From Fodinibacter sp963747405 (GTDB lineage: Bacteria; Actinomycetota; Actinomycetes; Actinomycetales; Dermatophilaceae): a stretch of DNA of 64,000 nucleotides. The stretch spans positions 124,001 through 188,000 of the forward strand of contig CAVVFG010000005.1 in NCBI GenBank assembly GCA_963747405.1. Direction: 5' to 3'. Below the pieces are notes generated by a model, which saw only the letters and a list, made by a program, of their open reading frames with translations, made no database searches and was not told the origin of the DNA. Positions 43,902 through 52,273 of this stretch are shown here, in pieces (positions within the stretch are counted from its first letter, which is position 1; the number at the start of each line of letters is the position of its first letter). A program made the position numbers and the translations under genes.

Positions 43902-44192
43902 CTACGAGAACATCCGGGTGGCGCTGGCCTCCGCGTCGGCGTACTGCGTGCCGGCGGCGCCGAGCACCTGGCCGATCGAGTCGAGCGAGGCGCGCACCTG
44001 CTGCTGGGTGCCACGCCACTGCGCGACCACCCCCTGGAACTGGACCGACGCCGTGCCGGTCCACGCGTCCTGAAGGCCGGTGAGCCGGGCGAGCATGGCC
44101 CCCACCTGGCCCTCGATCTCGGCCGAGATGCGTGCGACGTCACCGGCCGCCGCGGCGATGCGGTCGGTGTCGACCTGGAACTGTGCGCTCAT
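43902..44192 (-). CDS. WXG100/ESAT-6-like protein
   Basis: A 96-aa helical-hairpin protein. The turn motif is WTG (Trp44-Gly46) in LQDAWTGTASVQFQ, close to canonical WxG. This family is secreted by type VII (Esx) systems. No eccC, eccD or other T7SS component lies nearby, so it is an orphan or is exported by a system elsewhere. The ATG has a G-rich ribosome site. It converges on the ABC permease and is divergent from the Nudix gene. Confidence 0.85.
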   Translation of the reverse strand: MSAQFQVDTDRIAAAAGDVARISAEIEGQVGAMLARLTGLQDAWTGTASVQFQGVVAQWRGTQQQVRASLDSIGQVLGAAGTQYADAEASATRMFS

Positions 44193-44315
44193 GTCGGCGC
44201 TTCCCCCTTCGTCGTGGGCGCCCCACACCGGTGCACCCTCCTGCCGAGAGCGTAGGTCGACGTGCCGGCCCCCTCGGAGGTTATCCACAGGCACTCTCCC
44301 GCCTACGCTGCACGG

Positions 44316-45092
44316 GTGGCCATCCTCATCGACCCGCCCCGCGCGGAGGCGCACGGCCGACGCTGGTCGCACCTGGTCAGCGACACCGACCTCGCCGAGC
44401 TGCACGCGTTCGCGCGGGCGATCGGCATCCCCGAGCGTGGTTTCGAGGGCGACCACTACGACATCCCCGAGGAGCGCTACGCGTCGGTCGTCGCGGCCGG
44501 CGCCACGCCGACGAGCGCCCGCGACCTCCTGCGTGCGCTGCAGGCCAGCGGCCTGCGGATGCAGAAGCGGCGCGGTGACACGGGCGTCGCCCGCGTGCGC
44601 GGCATCCGGTTCGTCGACGGCACCAGCGCCGACGTCGACCTGATCAGGAGCGACCGCGAGGCCGACCAGGCCCGGGTCTTCGCGGCGATGGCCTTCGTGA
44701 AGGACGACGCCGGCGACTTCGCGGTCGTGCACTCGGTGCGACGGGCGCAGTGGGGGGCTCCGGGGGGCTGGCGCGAACCCGGGGAGTCGGTGCGCGACAA
44801 CGCAGTTCGTGAGGTGCGCGAGGAGACCGGTCTGGTTGTCGCGCCGCACGCCCTCAGGCCCCTGGGCTACGAGCGTTTCCACGGCCGCACCGGCAAGGGC
44901 CTGTGGCAGGAGGGCCGCGACCTGCTCCAGGTGTTCGAGGTGCGGGTGCCCGGCAGCCGACCCGCCCTCGTCGCCGAGCTCGACGACACCTCGGACCGGC
45001 GGTGGATGACGTGGTCGGAGTTCCGTCGCGCGTGCTCTGACCAGTTCTGGTGGCCGTTGGCCGTGGCGGTGCTCAGCCCGCGAGCCGGGTGA
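44316..45092 (+). CDS. DUF4031-Nudix fusion hydrolase
   Basis: A 258-aa protein in two parts. Residues 1-110 form a DUF4031 domain (AILIDPPRAEAHGRRWSHLVSD ... GIPERGFEGDHYDIP) and residues about 120-255 a Nudix domain with box GGWREPGESVRDNAVREVREETG, i.e. GX5EX7REUXEEXGU. Nudix enzymes hydrolyse nucleoside diphosphate derivatives; the DUF4031 partner has no known role. GTG 44316 sits 6 nt after TACGCT (44304-44309), leaderless. The 3' end overlaps the HD gene. Confidence 0.85.
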   Translation: MAILIDPPRAEAHGRRWSHLVSDTDLAELHAFARAIGIPERGFEGDHYDIPEERYASVVAAGATPTSARDLLRALQASGLRMQKRRGDTGVARVRGIRFVDGTSADVDLIRSDREADQARVFAAMAFVKDDAGDFAVVHSVRRAQWGAPGGWREPGESVRDNAVREVREETGLVVAPHALRPLGYERFHGRTGKGLWQEGRDLLQVFEVRVPGSRPALVAELDDTSDRRWMTWSEFRRACSDQFWWPLAVAVLSPRAG

Positions 45093-45732
45093 GCTCGCGC
45101 GCGAGGTTCTCGCGCGCGGCCGGCTCCCACTCCGAGCGGGCGTGGCGGGTGCGGTAGACGTGGTCGCGCACCAGGAAGGGGCGCAGCACTGCGGAACGGG
45201 CGGTCGCATAGACCGCTACGGGAACGTGCGCGAACTCCTCGCGCACCTGTGCGCAGTACTCGTCGAACCGCCCCACCGGAGCCGCCAGCACCCACAGGTC
45301 GGCGTCGTGCACCACCACCCGGGCGGGGTCGGCCGCCGCCTGCGGCGTCAGGTCGTGGGATGCCGTGTCGAGCACGACCGCGACCACCCGCGCGGTGAGC
45401 TCGGGGTCGACGGGCAGCCGTCCCAGCTGGCGCGCGGCGAGGGAGGCGCTCGCGGCCTCGTTGGCGTTGTCGGCGTCGACCGCGTAGACCGCGTCGTGGA
45501 ACCAGGCGGCCAGCGTCGCCACCGAGCGGCTCGTGCCGTTGACCCCACCGGCCGCACACAGCACGTCGACGGCCGCCAGCACCTCGGTCAGGTGGGTCGT
45601 CGCGTGGTAGCGGCGGTGCGGCTCGTGCCACCGCCGCAGCAGGTCGGTGCCGACGTCGTCGATGGTGCCCGTGGCGGCCCCGCCGGCCACCGGGGTGCAG
45701 TCCGCCCGCCAGCGCACCCGCAATGCGTCCAT
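45073..45732 (-). CDS. HD-domain metal-dependent phosphohydrolase
   Basis: A 219-aa protein. The metal-binding histidines and aspartates are in RRYHATTHLTEVL, AAWFHDAVY and VVHDADLWVL, fitting the HD superfamily of predicted phosphohydrolases. It overlaps the Nudix gene by 20 nt tail-to-tail, both being hydrolases of phosphorylated metabolites by family. A CACAGT hexamer ends 6 nt before the ATG, a weak leaderless promoter. Substrate unknown. Confidence 0.82.
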   Translation of the reverse strand: MDALRVRWRADCTPVAGGAATGTIDDVGTDLLRRWHEPHRRYHATTHLTEVLAAVDVLCAAGGVNGTSRSVATLAAWFHDAVYAVDADNANEAASASLAARQLGRLPVDPELTARVVAVVLDTASHDLTPQAAADPARVVVHDADLWVLAAPVGRFDEYCAQVREEFAHVPVAVYATARSAVLRPFLVRDHVYRTRHARSEWEPAARENLARELTRLAG

Positions 45733-45763
45733 CCGGCCACTGTGCCAGTCCGCGGGGCGCGCG

Positions 45764-47665
45764 TCACGCGGTCAGCCGGCGACGCTCATAGGCCCTGGCG
45801 TAGCGGCTGCCGGTGGCCAGGAGGAGCAGCCCCATGGCGATGAACGCGAGCGACCGCACCAGGCCGCTGAGGGCGGCCAGGTCGTAGAGGAACAGCTTGG
45901 CAACGGCGATGCCGGCCAGCACCAGACCGGTGCGCAAGGTGAGGTCGGTGTCGCGCGAGCGTTCCAGGCCCCGCAGCAGCAGCCAGGCGGCGGCCAGCAT
46001 CCAGGTCACCGTCGCGACCGCGTGGCCGATGGTGAACCCGAGCGCGGCGTCACCGGCCCGGGCCCCGAGCAGGGTGCCCACCCCGACGAGCGCCGTGGTG
46101 GAGGCGCCCACCCCCAGCACCCAGGCGACGACCGTCGCGGCGAGGCGCAGCCGGCGGCCGAGCCCGCGCTGCGCACCGAGGGCCCACAGCCCAGCCGCGA
46201 CGACGGCGGCGACCAGCACGCTGTCGACCACCGCGACGACCAGGTCGTGCTCGACGGCCGCGGTCGCGGAGACGGCGGACAGCGGGTGCTGGACCCAGCC
46301 CAGCACCCCCACCACGGTGACTCCTGCCGCGAGGGCAAGCGAGGTGTGCGACCGGCTCGCCCCGGACGCCGCGAGCCCGGCCACGGCGAGCAGCAGCAGG
46401 GCGGTGGTGACCCACCGCTCCGGGGCGCCGGACAGCACGGCGAGCACGGCGAGCACGGCCCCTGCCGTGCCCACGGTGGCGACGAGGTGGCTCGCGAGCG
46501 GACCGACCGGTCGGCGGGCCAGGCTGGTGGCGACGACGAGCAGCAGGGCTGCGGCGGCCGCCAGGACCAGGGTGCGCGGTGGCTCGGCCAGGCCCACCGA
46601 GGTGGCGAGCAGCCCGGTGGCGAGGAGGGCGACGGCGGCCGAGGCCGACACGTCGTGGGGGTCGCGCCGCACCGCCACCGCGGAGGTGACCAACGTCGCG
46701 GCGAGCACCGCCACGGCCACGGCCAGCAGGCCTGCGGCGTCGGCCCCGCCCTGCGGCGCCTCGACCGCACCGGCGACCAGCGCCAGGGACACCGGCAGCG
46801 TTCGGGCGATGGTGAGCAGCGGGCGGGTCCGGTGGCCGCCGGCCCACCAGCCGGCGACGCTGAGAACGCCCAGGAAGGCCGCGACCACCCAGCCCCCGCT
46901 TTGCGCGACCACGGGTGCGAGCACGGCCGCACCCACGACGAGGAGCACCGCGAGCAGCTCGCTGCCCCACCGGCGGGCGAGGTGCAGGCCGCCGAGCGCG
47001 ACCAGGCCGGCCAGGACGAGCCCGGGCGCCGGCGCCAGCCAGCCGTAGCCGCTGGTGACGGCCACGACGTCGAGGTAGGCGGCGGCAGCACCGGTGGCGA
47101 CCAGGGCGACGGGCGCGCTGCCGACGCCGTGCCCCGCCCGCCGGTCGGACTCGCCCCCGCGCACGCCGAGCCAGGCCAGCGCCGCCGCGAGGGCGGCACC
47201 GGCACCGACCCGGGACGCCGGCCCGAACCAGCCCCGCTGCGCCGCCAGTACGAGGAACATCGCCACCCCGGCCATGGTGATCCCCGCACCGGCGACAGCG
47301 AGCACCCGGGTGACGGCGCCCTCCCGGCGGTACCACGCGACCAGCGGCTCGGGCCGCCCGGCGCGGGGCGGGGGAGGCGTTGCGAGCCCCGTCGAGGACC
47401 AGCCCGGCGTGGCCGGTGCGACGGACGGTGGGGTCACCGGGCCGGGCGGCGCTGCGGCGGTCGGCGTGGGAGCCGGGCTGGGGCCGGCAGCTGCGGGGTG
47501 CTGGGGGGCGGCCGGCCGGGTGACGGACCCGCCAGTGCTCGCCACGGCCTCGGTGCGGTCGAGCTCGGCGCGCAACCTGGCCAGGCCGTTGCCGACGGCG
47601 TACAGGCGGGTCATGGCCTCGGCGAACTCGGACTCGAGCTGGACGACGGCGGTGCGGTGGGTCAT
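45764..47665 (-). CDS. DUF2339 multi-spanning membrane protein
   Basis: A 633-aa protein with an N-terminal coiled-coil-like helix (about 8-45), a Pro/Ala-rich linker, and then about 18-20 hydrophobic segments with many GLVALGG- and LLATGL-like repeats. The DUF2339 family is of unknown function and includes very large bacterial membrane proteins. ATG 47665 (MTHRTAVVQLE) is chosen over an upstream ATG because only it matches the conserved start. The weak -10 GATGCT ends 6 nt before it. Confidence 0.75.
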   Translation of the reverse strand: MTHRTAVVQLESEFAEAMTRLYAVGNGLARLRAELDRTEAVASTGGSVTRPAAPQHPAAAGPSPAPTPTAAAPPGPVTPPSVAPATPGWSSTGLATPPPPRAGRPEPLVAWYRREGAVTRVLAVAGAGITMAGVAMFLVLAAQRGWFGPASRVGAGAALAAALAWLGVRGGESDRRAGHGVGSAPVALVATGAAAAYLDVVAVTSGYGWLAPAPGLVLAGLVALGGLHLARRWGSELLAVLLVVGAAVLAPVVAQSGGWVVAAFLGVLSVAGWWAGGHRTRPLLTIARTLPVSLALVAGAVEAPQGGADAAGLLAVAVAVLAATLVTSAVAVRRDPHDVSASAAVALLATGLLATSVGLAEPPRTLVLAAAAALLLVVATSLARRPVGPLASHLVATVGTAGAVLAVLAVLSGAPERWVTTALLLLAVAGLAASGASRSHTSLALAAGVTVVGVLGWVQHPLSAVSATAAVEHDLVVAVVDSVLVAAVVAAGLWALGAQRGLGRRLRLAATVVAWVLGVGASTTALVGVGTLLGARAGDAALGFTIGHAVATVTWMLAAAWLLLRGLERSRDTDLTLRTGLVLAGIAVAKLFLYDLAALSGLVRSLAFIAMGLLLLATGSRYARAYERRRLTA

Positions 47666-47753
47666 GGGGCCAGCATCGTGCGGCGGTGCCGACCGGCGCC
47701 TGAGCACGCCGACTCAACCCGGTGCCCAGGTGCGAGGGGGGGCGGATGCCGAA

Positions 47754-47791
47754 GCGCCCGACCACGCTGTGCAGGCAGCGTGGTCGGGCGC
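47754..47791. terminator. Perfect 16-bp stem terminator after the HtrA gene
   Basis: GCGCCCGACCACGCTG pairs with CAGCGTGGTCGGGCGC across a 6-nt loop TGCAGG. It lies 20 nt past the HtrA stop on the minus strand, ending the regulator-kinase-protease operon. It is the longest perfect stem seen in the window. Confidence 0.85.
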
Positions 47792-47811
47792 CCGGGGGTG
47801 GCGCTGCCGGC

Positions 47812-49167
47812 TCAGCCGTTGTTGGTGGTCGGCCGGGCCGCCAGGGTGGCCTTGACCTGGATGCTCTTGCCGTCGCGGAGCACGGTGAGCGTCACCTCGT
47901 CACCGGTGGTCTTCTCGCGGATGTGCCCGACGAGGGAGTCGGCCGAGTCGACCGGCTTGCCGTCGACGGCCACGATGACGTCGCCGGCCCTCAGGCCCGC
48001 CTTCGCCGCCGGGGTGCCGTCGCCGACCGAGGTGACCTCGGCGCCGGCCCGGGTGGCCGAGCCGTCGCTGGCCCGGCCGTTCTGCGGGGTGACGCCGAGG
48101 TAGGCGTGCGCCGCCACGCCGCTGTCGATGAGCTGCTTGGCGATCGAGGTCGCTTCGTTGACCGGGATCGCGAAGCCGATGCCGATGCTGCCCGACTGGC
48201 CACCCGAGGAGGCACCGAGCGAGGCGATCGCCGAGTTGATGCCGATGAGCTGGCCGCCGGCGTTGACCAGGGCGCCACCGCTGTTGCCGGGGTTGATCGC
48301 CGCGGAGGTCTGGATGGCGTTGGTCACGACGGTCTCGCCGCCGGACGGCTGGAGCTGGCCGCTGGGGTCGAGCGGGTTGCCCTGGCTCGGTGCGGGGCTC
48401 TCCGCCTGGGTGGTGACCGGGCGGTTGAGGGCGCTCACGATGCCGGTGGTGACGGTGCCGGCCAGGCCGAGGGGGTTGCCCACGGCCATGACCGGGTCAC
48501 CGACGGCGATCTCGTCGGAGTTGCCGATGGTGATCGGGGTGAGGTCGCTGGGAGCGTTCGTGACGGTGATGACCGCCAGGTCGGTCGACGGGTCGGTGCC
48601 ACGTACCTCGGCGTCGTACGTGCGGCCATCGGCGAGGGTCACGGTGAGCTTCTGCGCGCCCGCGACGACGTGGTTGTTGGTGAGCACGTGGGTCTTGTCG
48701 ATCACCACGCCCGAACCCTGGGCGCCACCCTGCGCCAGGCTGGCGGTGATGCTCACGACGCTCGGCGAGACGACGGATGCCGTGGCGGTCCAGTCGGGGG
48801 CGGACGCGCTGCCCTGCTTGACCGGGGCGGAGGCGTTGCTGCCGAGCTGGGTGGCGGAGGAGCTGGTCGTGGCGGCCGAGGTCTCGTTGTCCAGGTACTG
48901 GGTCGCGGCGACCGTGCCACCGGAGGCCAGCACGGCGGCGAGCACCGCGACGGCGGTGAGCTGGCCGGCGCCGCGCTTGGCCGGCTTGGGGGCGGGAGCC
49001 GGGATGGCCGGCTGGCCCAGCGGCCCGAGCGGGCCCGCCGGCGGCGGAGTCGCACCGTAGCCGGTGGGGATCTGGGAGGTCGGCGCACCGGCACCCTCGT
49101 GCCTCGGCGCCGTCGTGGTGCCGCCACTCGGGGTGTACCACTGGGGGGTGGGGTGCTGCTCGCTCAT
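47812..49167 (-). CDS. HtrA/PepD-type serine protease with PDZ domain
   Basis: A 451-aa membrane-anchored protease. A proline-rich cytoplasmic tail (1-66), one TM (about 70-90), then the trypsin-like domain with His166 (TNNHVV), Asp196 (STDLAVI) and Ser296 (GNSGGAL), and a C-terminal PDZ domain (about 350-440). It resembles mycobacterial PepD and Streptomyces HtrA-type proteases that monitor envelope protein quality. AAGGAG precedes ATG 49167. It lies 66 nt after the kinase, in one operon with the regulator. Confidence 0.92.
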   Translation of the reverse strand: MSEQHPTPQWYTPSGGTTTAPRHEGAGAPTSQIPTGYGATPPPAGPLGPLGQPAIPAPAPKPAKRGAGQLTAVAVLAAVLASGGTVAATQYLDNETSAATTSSSATQLGSNASAPVKQGSASAPDWTATASVVSPSVVSITASLAQGGAQGSGVVIDKTHVLTNNHVVAGAQKLTVTLADGRTYDAEVRGTDPSTDLAVITVTNAPSDLTPITIGNSDEIAVGDPVMAVGNPLGLAGTVTTGIVSALNRPVTTQAESPAPSQGNPLDPSGQLQPSGGETVVTNAIQTSAAINPGNSGGALVNAGGQLIGINSAIASLGASSGGQSGSIGIGFAIPVNEATSIAKQLIDSGVAAHAYLGVTPQNGRASDGSATRAGAEVTSVGDGTPAAKAGLRAGDVIVAVDGKPVDSADSLVGHIREKTTGDEVTLTVLRDGKSIQVKATLAARPTTNNG

Positions 49168-49233
49168 GGGGGTGCTCCTTGGTCTGGGTGGGTCTGACCC
49201 CCAGTCAATCCGGTGCAGGTGCAAGCGCCCTGA

Positions 49234-50694
49234 TCAGTGGCTGGGAGTCCCCTGTGGAAGCCGCACCACGAAGGTGGCACCGCCGCCGGGGGTCTGGGCC
49301 ACACCCACCCGGCCGTGGTGCTGCGACACGATGGCCGCGACGATCGCCAGGCCCAGGCCGCTGCCCCCGCCGCCGGTACGTCCGCGCGCGGGGTCGGCTC
49401 GGTAGAAGCGCTCGAACACCTTGGTCGCGACCTCCTCGGGCACGCCGGGCCCGTGGTCTCGCACCTCGAGAGCGACGCCGAAGTCGTCCGGACCGACCGC
49501 CACCTCGACCGGTGTCCCCTCGGGGGTGTGCAGCAGGGCGTTGGCGACGAGGTTGGTGACCACCTGGCGCAGCTGGGACTCGGTGCCGCTCACCGGGGTC
49601 GGCGCGACCGGTCCGTCGATCCCGAGCAGCGAGATGCGGCGCTCGGGGGCACGCACGCGGGCGTCGGCGACGGCATCCGCGGCGAGCACGGTGAGGTCGA
49701 TCGACGTGGTCTCCACGGACGGGACGTCGTCGATGCGGGCCAGCGTCAGCAGGTCCTCGACCAGCCCGCTCATCCGGGTCGACTCGGACTCGATGCGCTC
49801 CATCGCCGAGCCGACGGCTGCGGGGTCGCTCACGGCTCCCTGGCGGTAGAGCTCGGCGTAGCCGCGCACGGTGGCGAGGGGGGTGCGCAGCTCGTGCGAG
49901 GCGTCGGCGACGAACTGGCGCATCCGCTCCTCGCTGGCCTCGCGGACGGCGAACGAGGACTCGATGCGGGTCAGCATCACGTTGAGGCTGCGCGAGAGCG
50001 AGGTCACCTCGTCGTCGGCCTGGCGCACGGGGATCCGCTGGGTGAGGTCACCCGTGGCGATCGCCGAGGCGGTGTCCTCGATGCGCGACAGCGGGCGGAA
50101 CGCGCGCCGCACGGCGAACCAGGCGAGCACGATCGACCCGATCAGTGCTAGGGAGCCGATGGCCCCAGTGGTCACCAGAAGCCTTGCGACAGTGTGGTTC
50201 ACGGTGGTCAGCGGGATGCCGACGGCGAAGGTCGCGTCCGCGCCCGACACCCGTCCGGCGATGAACCGCCACTTGAGCGGACCGGTGAGGGAGCCCACCG
50301 TGAACGGGTCGTTGCTGATGACGCGCGGGTCGGTAATGGGCAGGTCGGGCACGTCCGGGTAGTCGGTGAACCCTGTGGGCCGTGTGGTGACGGCCCCGCC
50401 CCGGCTCTGCAGCTGAAACGCGTAGTTCGACGGGAAAGCCGAGTTCGCCCTGATGAGGTCGGCGAGGGCCTGGTTCGCGACCGGACGGGCCACCGACCGC
50501 AGCTCCTTGTCGACGCCGTCCATCAGGTCGGAGCGCATCAGCAGCGCGGTCGCGAGACTGGTGAGGATGAGGGCCGCGCCCACGAGGGTGCCCACGATCG
50601 CCACGAGGCGGGTCCGCAACGGAACCGCCTCGAGCCGGCGCACGAGCGGGGCCACGGGCCCGTTCTCGGTGCGCGGCGTGGGCGTCGGGAGCAT
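49234..50694 (-). CDS. Sensor histidine kinase of the HtrA operon
   Basis: A 486-aa kinase with TM1 at about 28-50, an extracytoplasmic sensor (51-170), TM2 at about 171-193, HAMP, phospho-acceptor His267 in ADASHELRTP, and an HATPase domain (GSGLGLAIV). The ATG overlaps the regulator stop by 1 nt (TGATG), so the pair is co-translated. The layout regulator-kinase-HtrA matches mprA-mprB-pepD of mycobacteria, which sense envelope stress; here the parallel is inferred from gene order. Confidence 0.92.
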   Translation of the reverse strand: MLPTPTPRTENGPVAPLVRRLEAVPLRTRLVAIVGTLVGAALILTSLATALLMRSDLMDGVDKELRSVARPVANQALADLIRANSAFPSNYAFQLQSRGGAVTTRPTGFTDYPDVPDLPITDPRVISNDPFTVGSLTGPLKWRFIAGRVSGADATFAVGIPLTTVNHTVARLLVTTGAIGSLALIGSIVLAWFAVRRAFRPLSRIEDTASAIATGDLTQRIPVRQADDEVTSLSRSLNVMLTRIESSFAVREASEERMRQFVADASHELRTPLATVRGYAELYRQGAVSDPAAVGSAMERIESESTRMSGLVEDLLTLARIDDVPSVETTSIDLTVLAADAVADARVRAPERRISLLGIDGPVAPTPVSGTESQLRQVVTNLVANALLHTPEGTPVEVAVGPDDFGVALEVRDHGPGVPEEVATKVFERFYRADPARGRTGGGGSGLGLAIVAAIVSQHHGRVGVAQTPGGGATFVVRLPQGTPSH

Positions 50695-51404
50695 CAGCCC
50701 TGAGGAGGCAGGCGCAGGACGTAGCCGACCCCGCGCTTGGTGTGGATGAGCGGCGGCAGGCCCTCGGTGTCGATCTTGCGGCGCAGGTAGGAGATGTAGG
50801 ACTCGACGATGCCGGACTCACCGCGGAAGTCGTAGTCCCAGACGTGGTCGAGGATCTGCGCCTTTGACAGCACCCGGTTGGGGTTGAGCATGAGGTAGCG
50901 CAGCAGCTTGAACTCCGTGGGGCTGGTCTCGATGACCCGGCCGGCCCGGCGCACCTCGTGCGAGTCCTCGTCGAGCTCGAGGTCCTCGAACGCGATGACC
51001 TGACGGTCCTCGTCGGCCTCGCCGCGGGTGCGGCGTAGCACGGCGCGGATGCGGGCCACGACCTCCTCGAGGCTGAACGGCTTGGTGACGTAGTCGTCGC
51101 CGCCGACGGTCAGGCCCTTGATCTTGTCGTCGACCGAGTCTCGGGCCGTGACGAAGACGATGGGCAGCTGCCGGCCCTGCTCGCGCAACCGACGGGTGAC
51201 GGTGAACCCGTCCATGTCGGGCAGCATCACGTCGAGCACGCACAGGTCGGGCATGTGGTCGCCGGCGACCCGCAGGGCCTCGGTGCCGCTGGAGGCGGTG
51301 GCGACGTCGAAGCCGGCGTAGCGCAGGGACGTCGCGAGCAGCTCGCGGATGTTGGGTTCGTCCTCGACGACGAGGAGGCGGGCCTCGGGGGTCTGGATGG
51401 TCAC
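50694..51404 (-). CDS. OmpR-family response regulator of the HtrA operon
   Basis: A 236-aa regulator. The receiver has Asp58 in CVLDVMLPDMDG and the VTKPFSLEE lysine; the winged helix is in EFKLLRYLMLNPNRVLSK and IVESYISYLRRKID. GTG 51404 is chosen because the frame before it is only low-complexity. The upstream region carries one copy of TGTGAGTT (51428-51435), also seen as a direct repeat at 53263, possibly its own binding word. It likely controls htrA and envelope genes. Confidence 0.92.
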   Translation of the reverse strand: MTIQTPEARLLVVEDEPNIRELLATSLRYAGFDVATASSGTEALRVAGDHMPDLCVLDVMLPDMDGFTVTRRLREQGRQLPIVFVTARDSVDDKIKGLTVGGDDYVTKPFSLEEVVARIRAVLRRTRGEADEDRQVIAFEDLELDEDSHEVRRAGRVIETSPTEFKLLRYLMLNPNRVLSKAQILDHVWDYDFRGESGIVESYISYLRRKIDTEGLPPLIHTKRGVGYVLRLPPQG

Positions 51405-51517
51405 GGGACCAGTCTGGCGGGCGAACCTGTGAGTTGGCTGGACGTCTGCTGGAACCACCGTGGGGGTGGACGTGGGCGAGGGCGTTGGTTGGGCGTCGGC
51501 CTGGCGGCGGGCGCGGG

Positions 51518-52138
51518 TCAGCTGCCCTGGTAGTCGTACGAGCCGCTGTCGAAGGCGCCGGCCGCAGCACCCAGCCCGATGAACGTCACACCGACGACGA
51601 CGGCGACCACCGCCATGATGCCGAGGACGATCCAGCCCCAGCGGGTGAGCCTGGCCGCGCCGTGGGGGTCGGTGGCCTGCTTCGACAGCGCGACGATGCC
51701 GATGATGAGCGAGGGCAGGCAGAACAGGCAGCACAGCAGGGTGGCGATCGCCGAGACGATCGTCAGGGCCAGGGCGGTGTTGGCCGGCGGGGGAGCGCCG
51801 TACGGCGAGGGGGGCGCAGGGTAGGGAGGCAGGCCGTAGGGGGTCGAGCCGTAGGGCTGCTGCGGGTAACCGGGCTGGCCGTAGGGAGGGGAGCCGTAGG
51901 GGCTGGAGTCGTGCGGGCTGCTGCCCTGGGGCTGTTGCGGGTAGGGCGGCTGGTCGACCGGCGCCCACGGGTCCGGCGCGCGCCCGGCATCCGGCGCTGG
52001 GTACGGCGATGGCGGGGTGACCGGTGGGCCGGAGGGGAGCGGCTGGGTGGGCGGTGCCGGGGGCGGGCTGGCCCAGGCCGGTGCCGTCGGGTCATCGAAA
52101 CCGTCGCCGGAGCGTGCCGGGTCGGTGCTGTCGTTCAT
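51518..52138 (-). CDS. DUF4190-type membrane protein with proline-rich tail
   Basis: A 206-aa protein with a Pro/Tyr/Gln/Gly-rich cytoplasmic tail (about 1-120, repeated PYG and QP units) and two C-terminal helices carrying LLCCLFCLPSLIIGIVALSKQATDPHGAARL, the small-domain look of DUF4190. Such proteins are common in actinobacteria, and some are near cell-division or secretion genes; role unknown. The ATG at 52138 is chosen over the upstream start for the MNDSTD family-like start. Confidence 0.75.
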   Translation of the reverse strand: MNDSTDPARSGDGFDDPTAPAWASPPPAPPTQPLPSGPPVTPPSPYPAPDAGRAPDPWAPVDQPPYPQQPQGSSPHDSSPYGSPPYGQPGYPQQPYGSTPYGLPPYPAPPSPYGAPPPANTALALTIVSAIATLLCCLFCLPSLIIGIVALSKQATDPHGAARLTRWGWIVLGIMAVVAVVVGVTFIGLGAAAGAFDSGSYDYQGS

Positions 52139-52273
52139 ACTCGCCCGTCCTCGCCCTGTGCCCACCGTTCCGGTCGGCGCCCGCGGACGAGGCTAGCGGC
52201 CGGCGCCTGCGCCGCGGGCCGATTTGGAGGCTCCGCGGTCGTTGCAGCGCGGCGCTCGTGTCAGGATCGGGGC

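Noticed and set aside
45647..48103. Long plus-strand frame (818 aa) antisense to DUF2339 and HtrA
   Set aside because: Low-complexity Gly/Arg/His product with no motif; GC-rich genomes leave antisense frames open.
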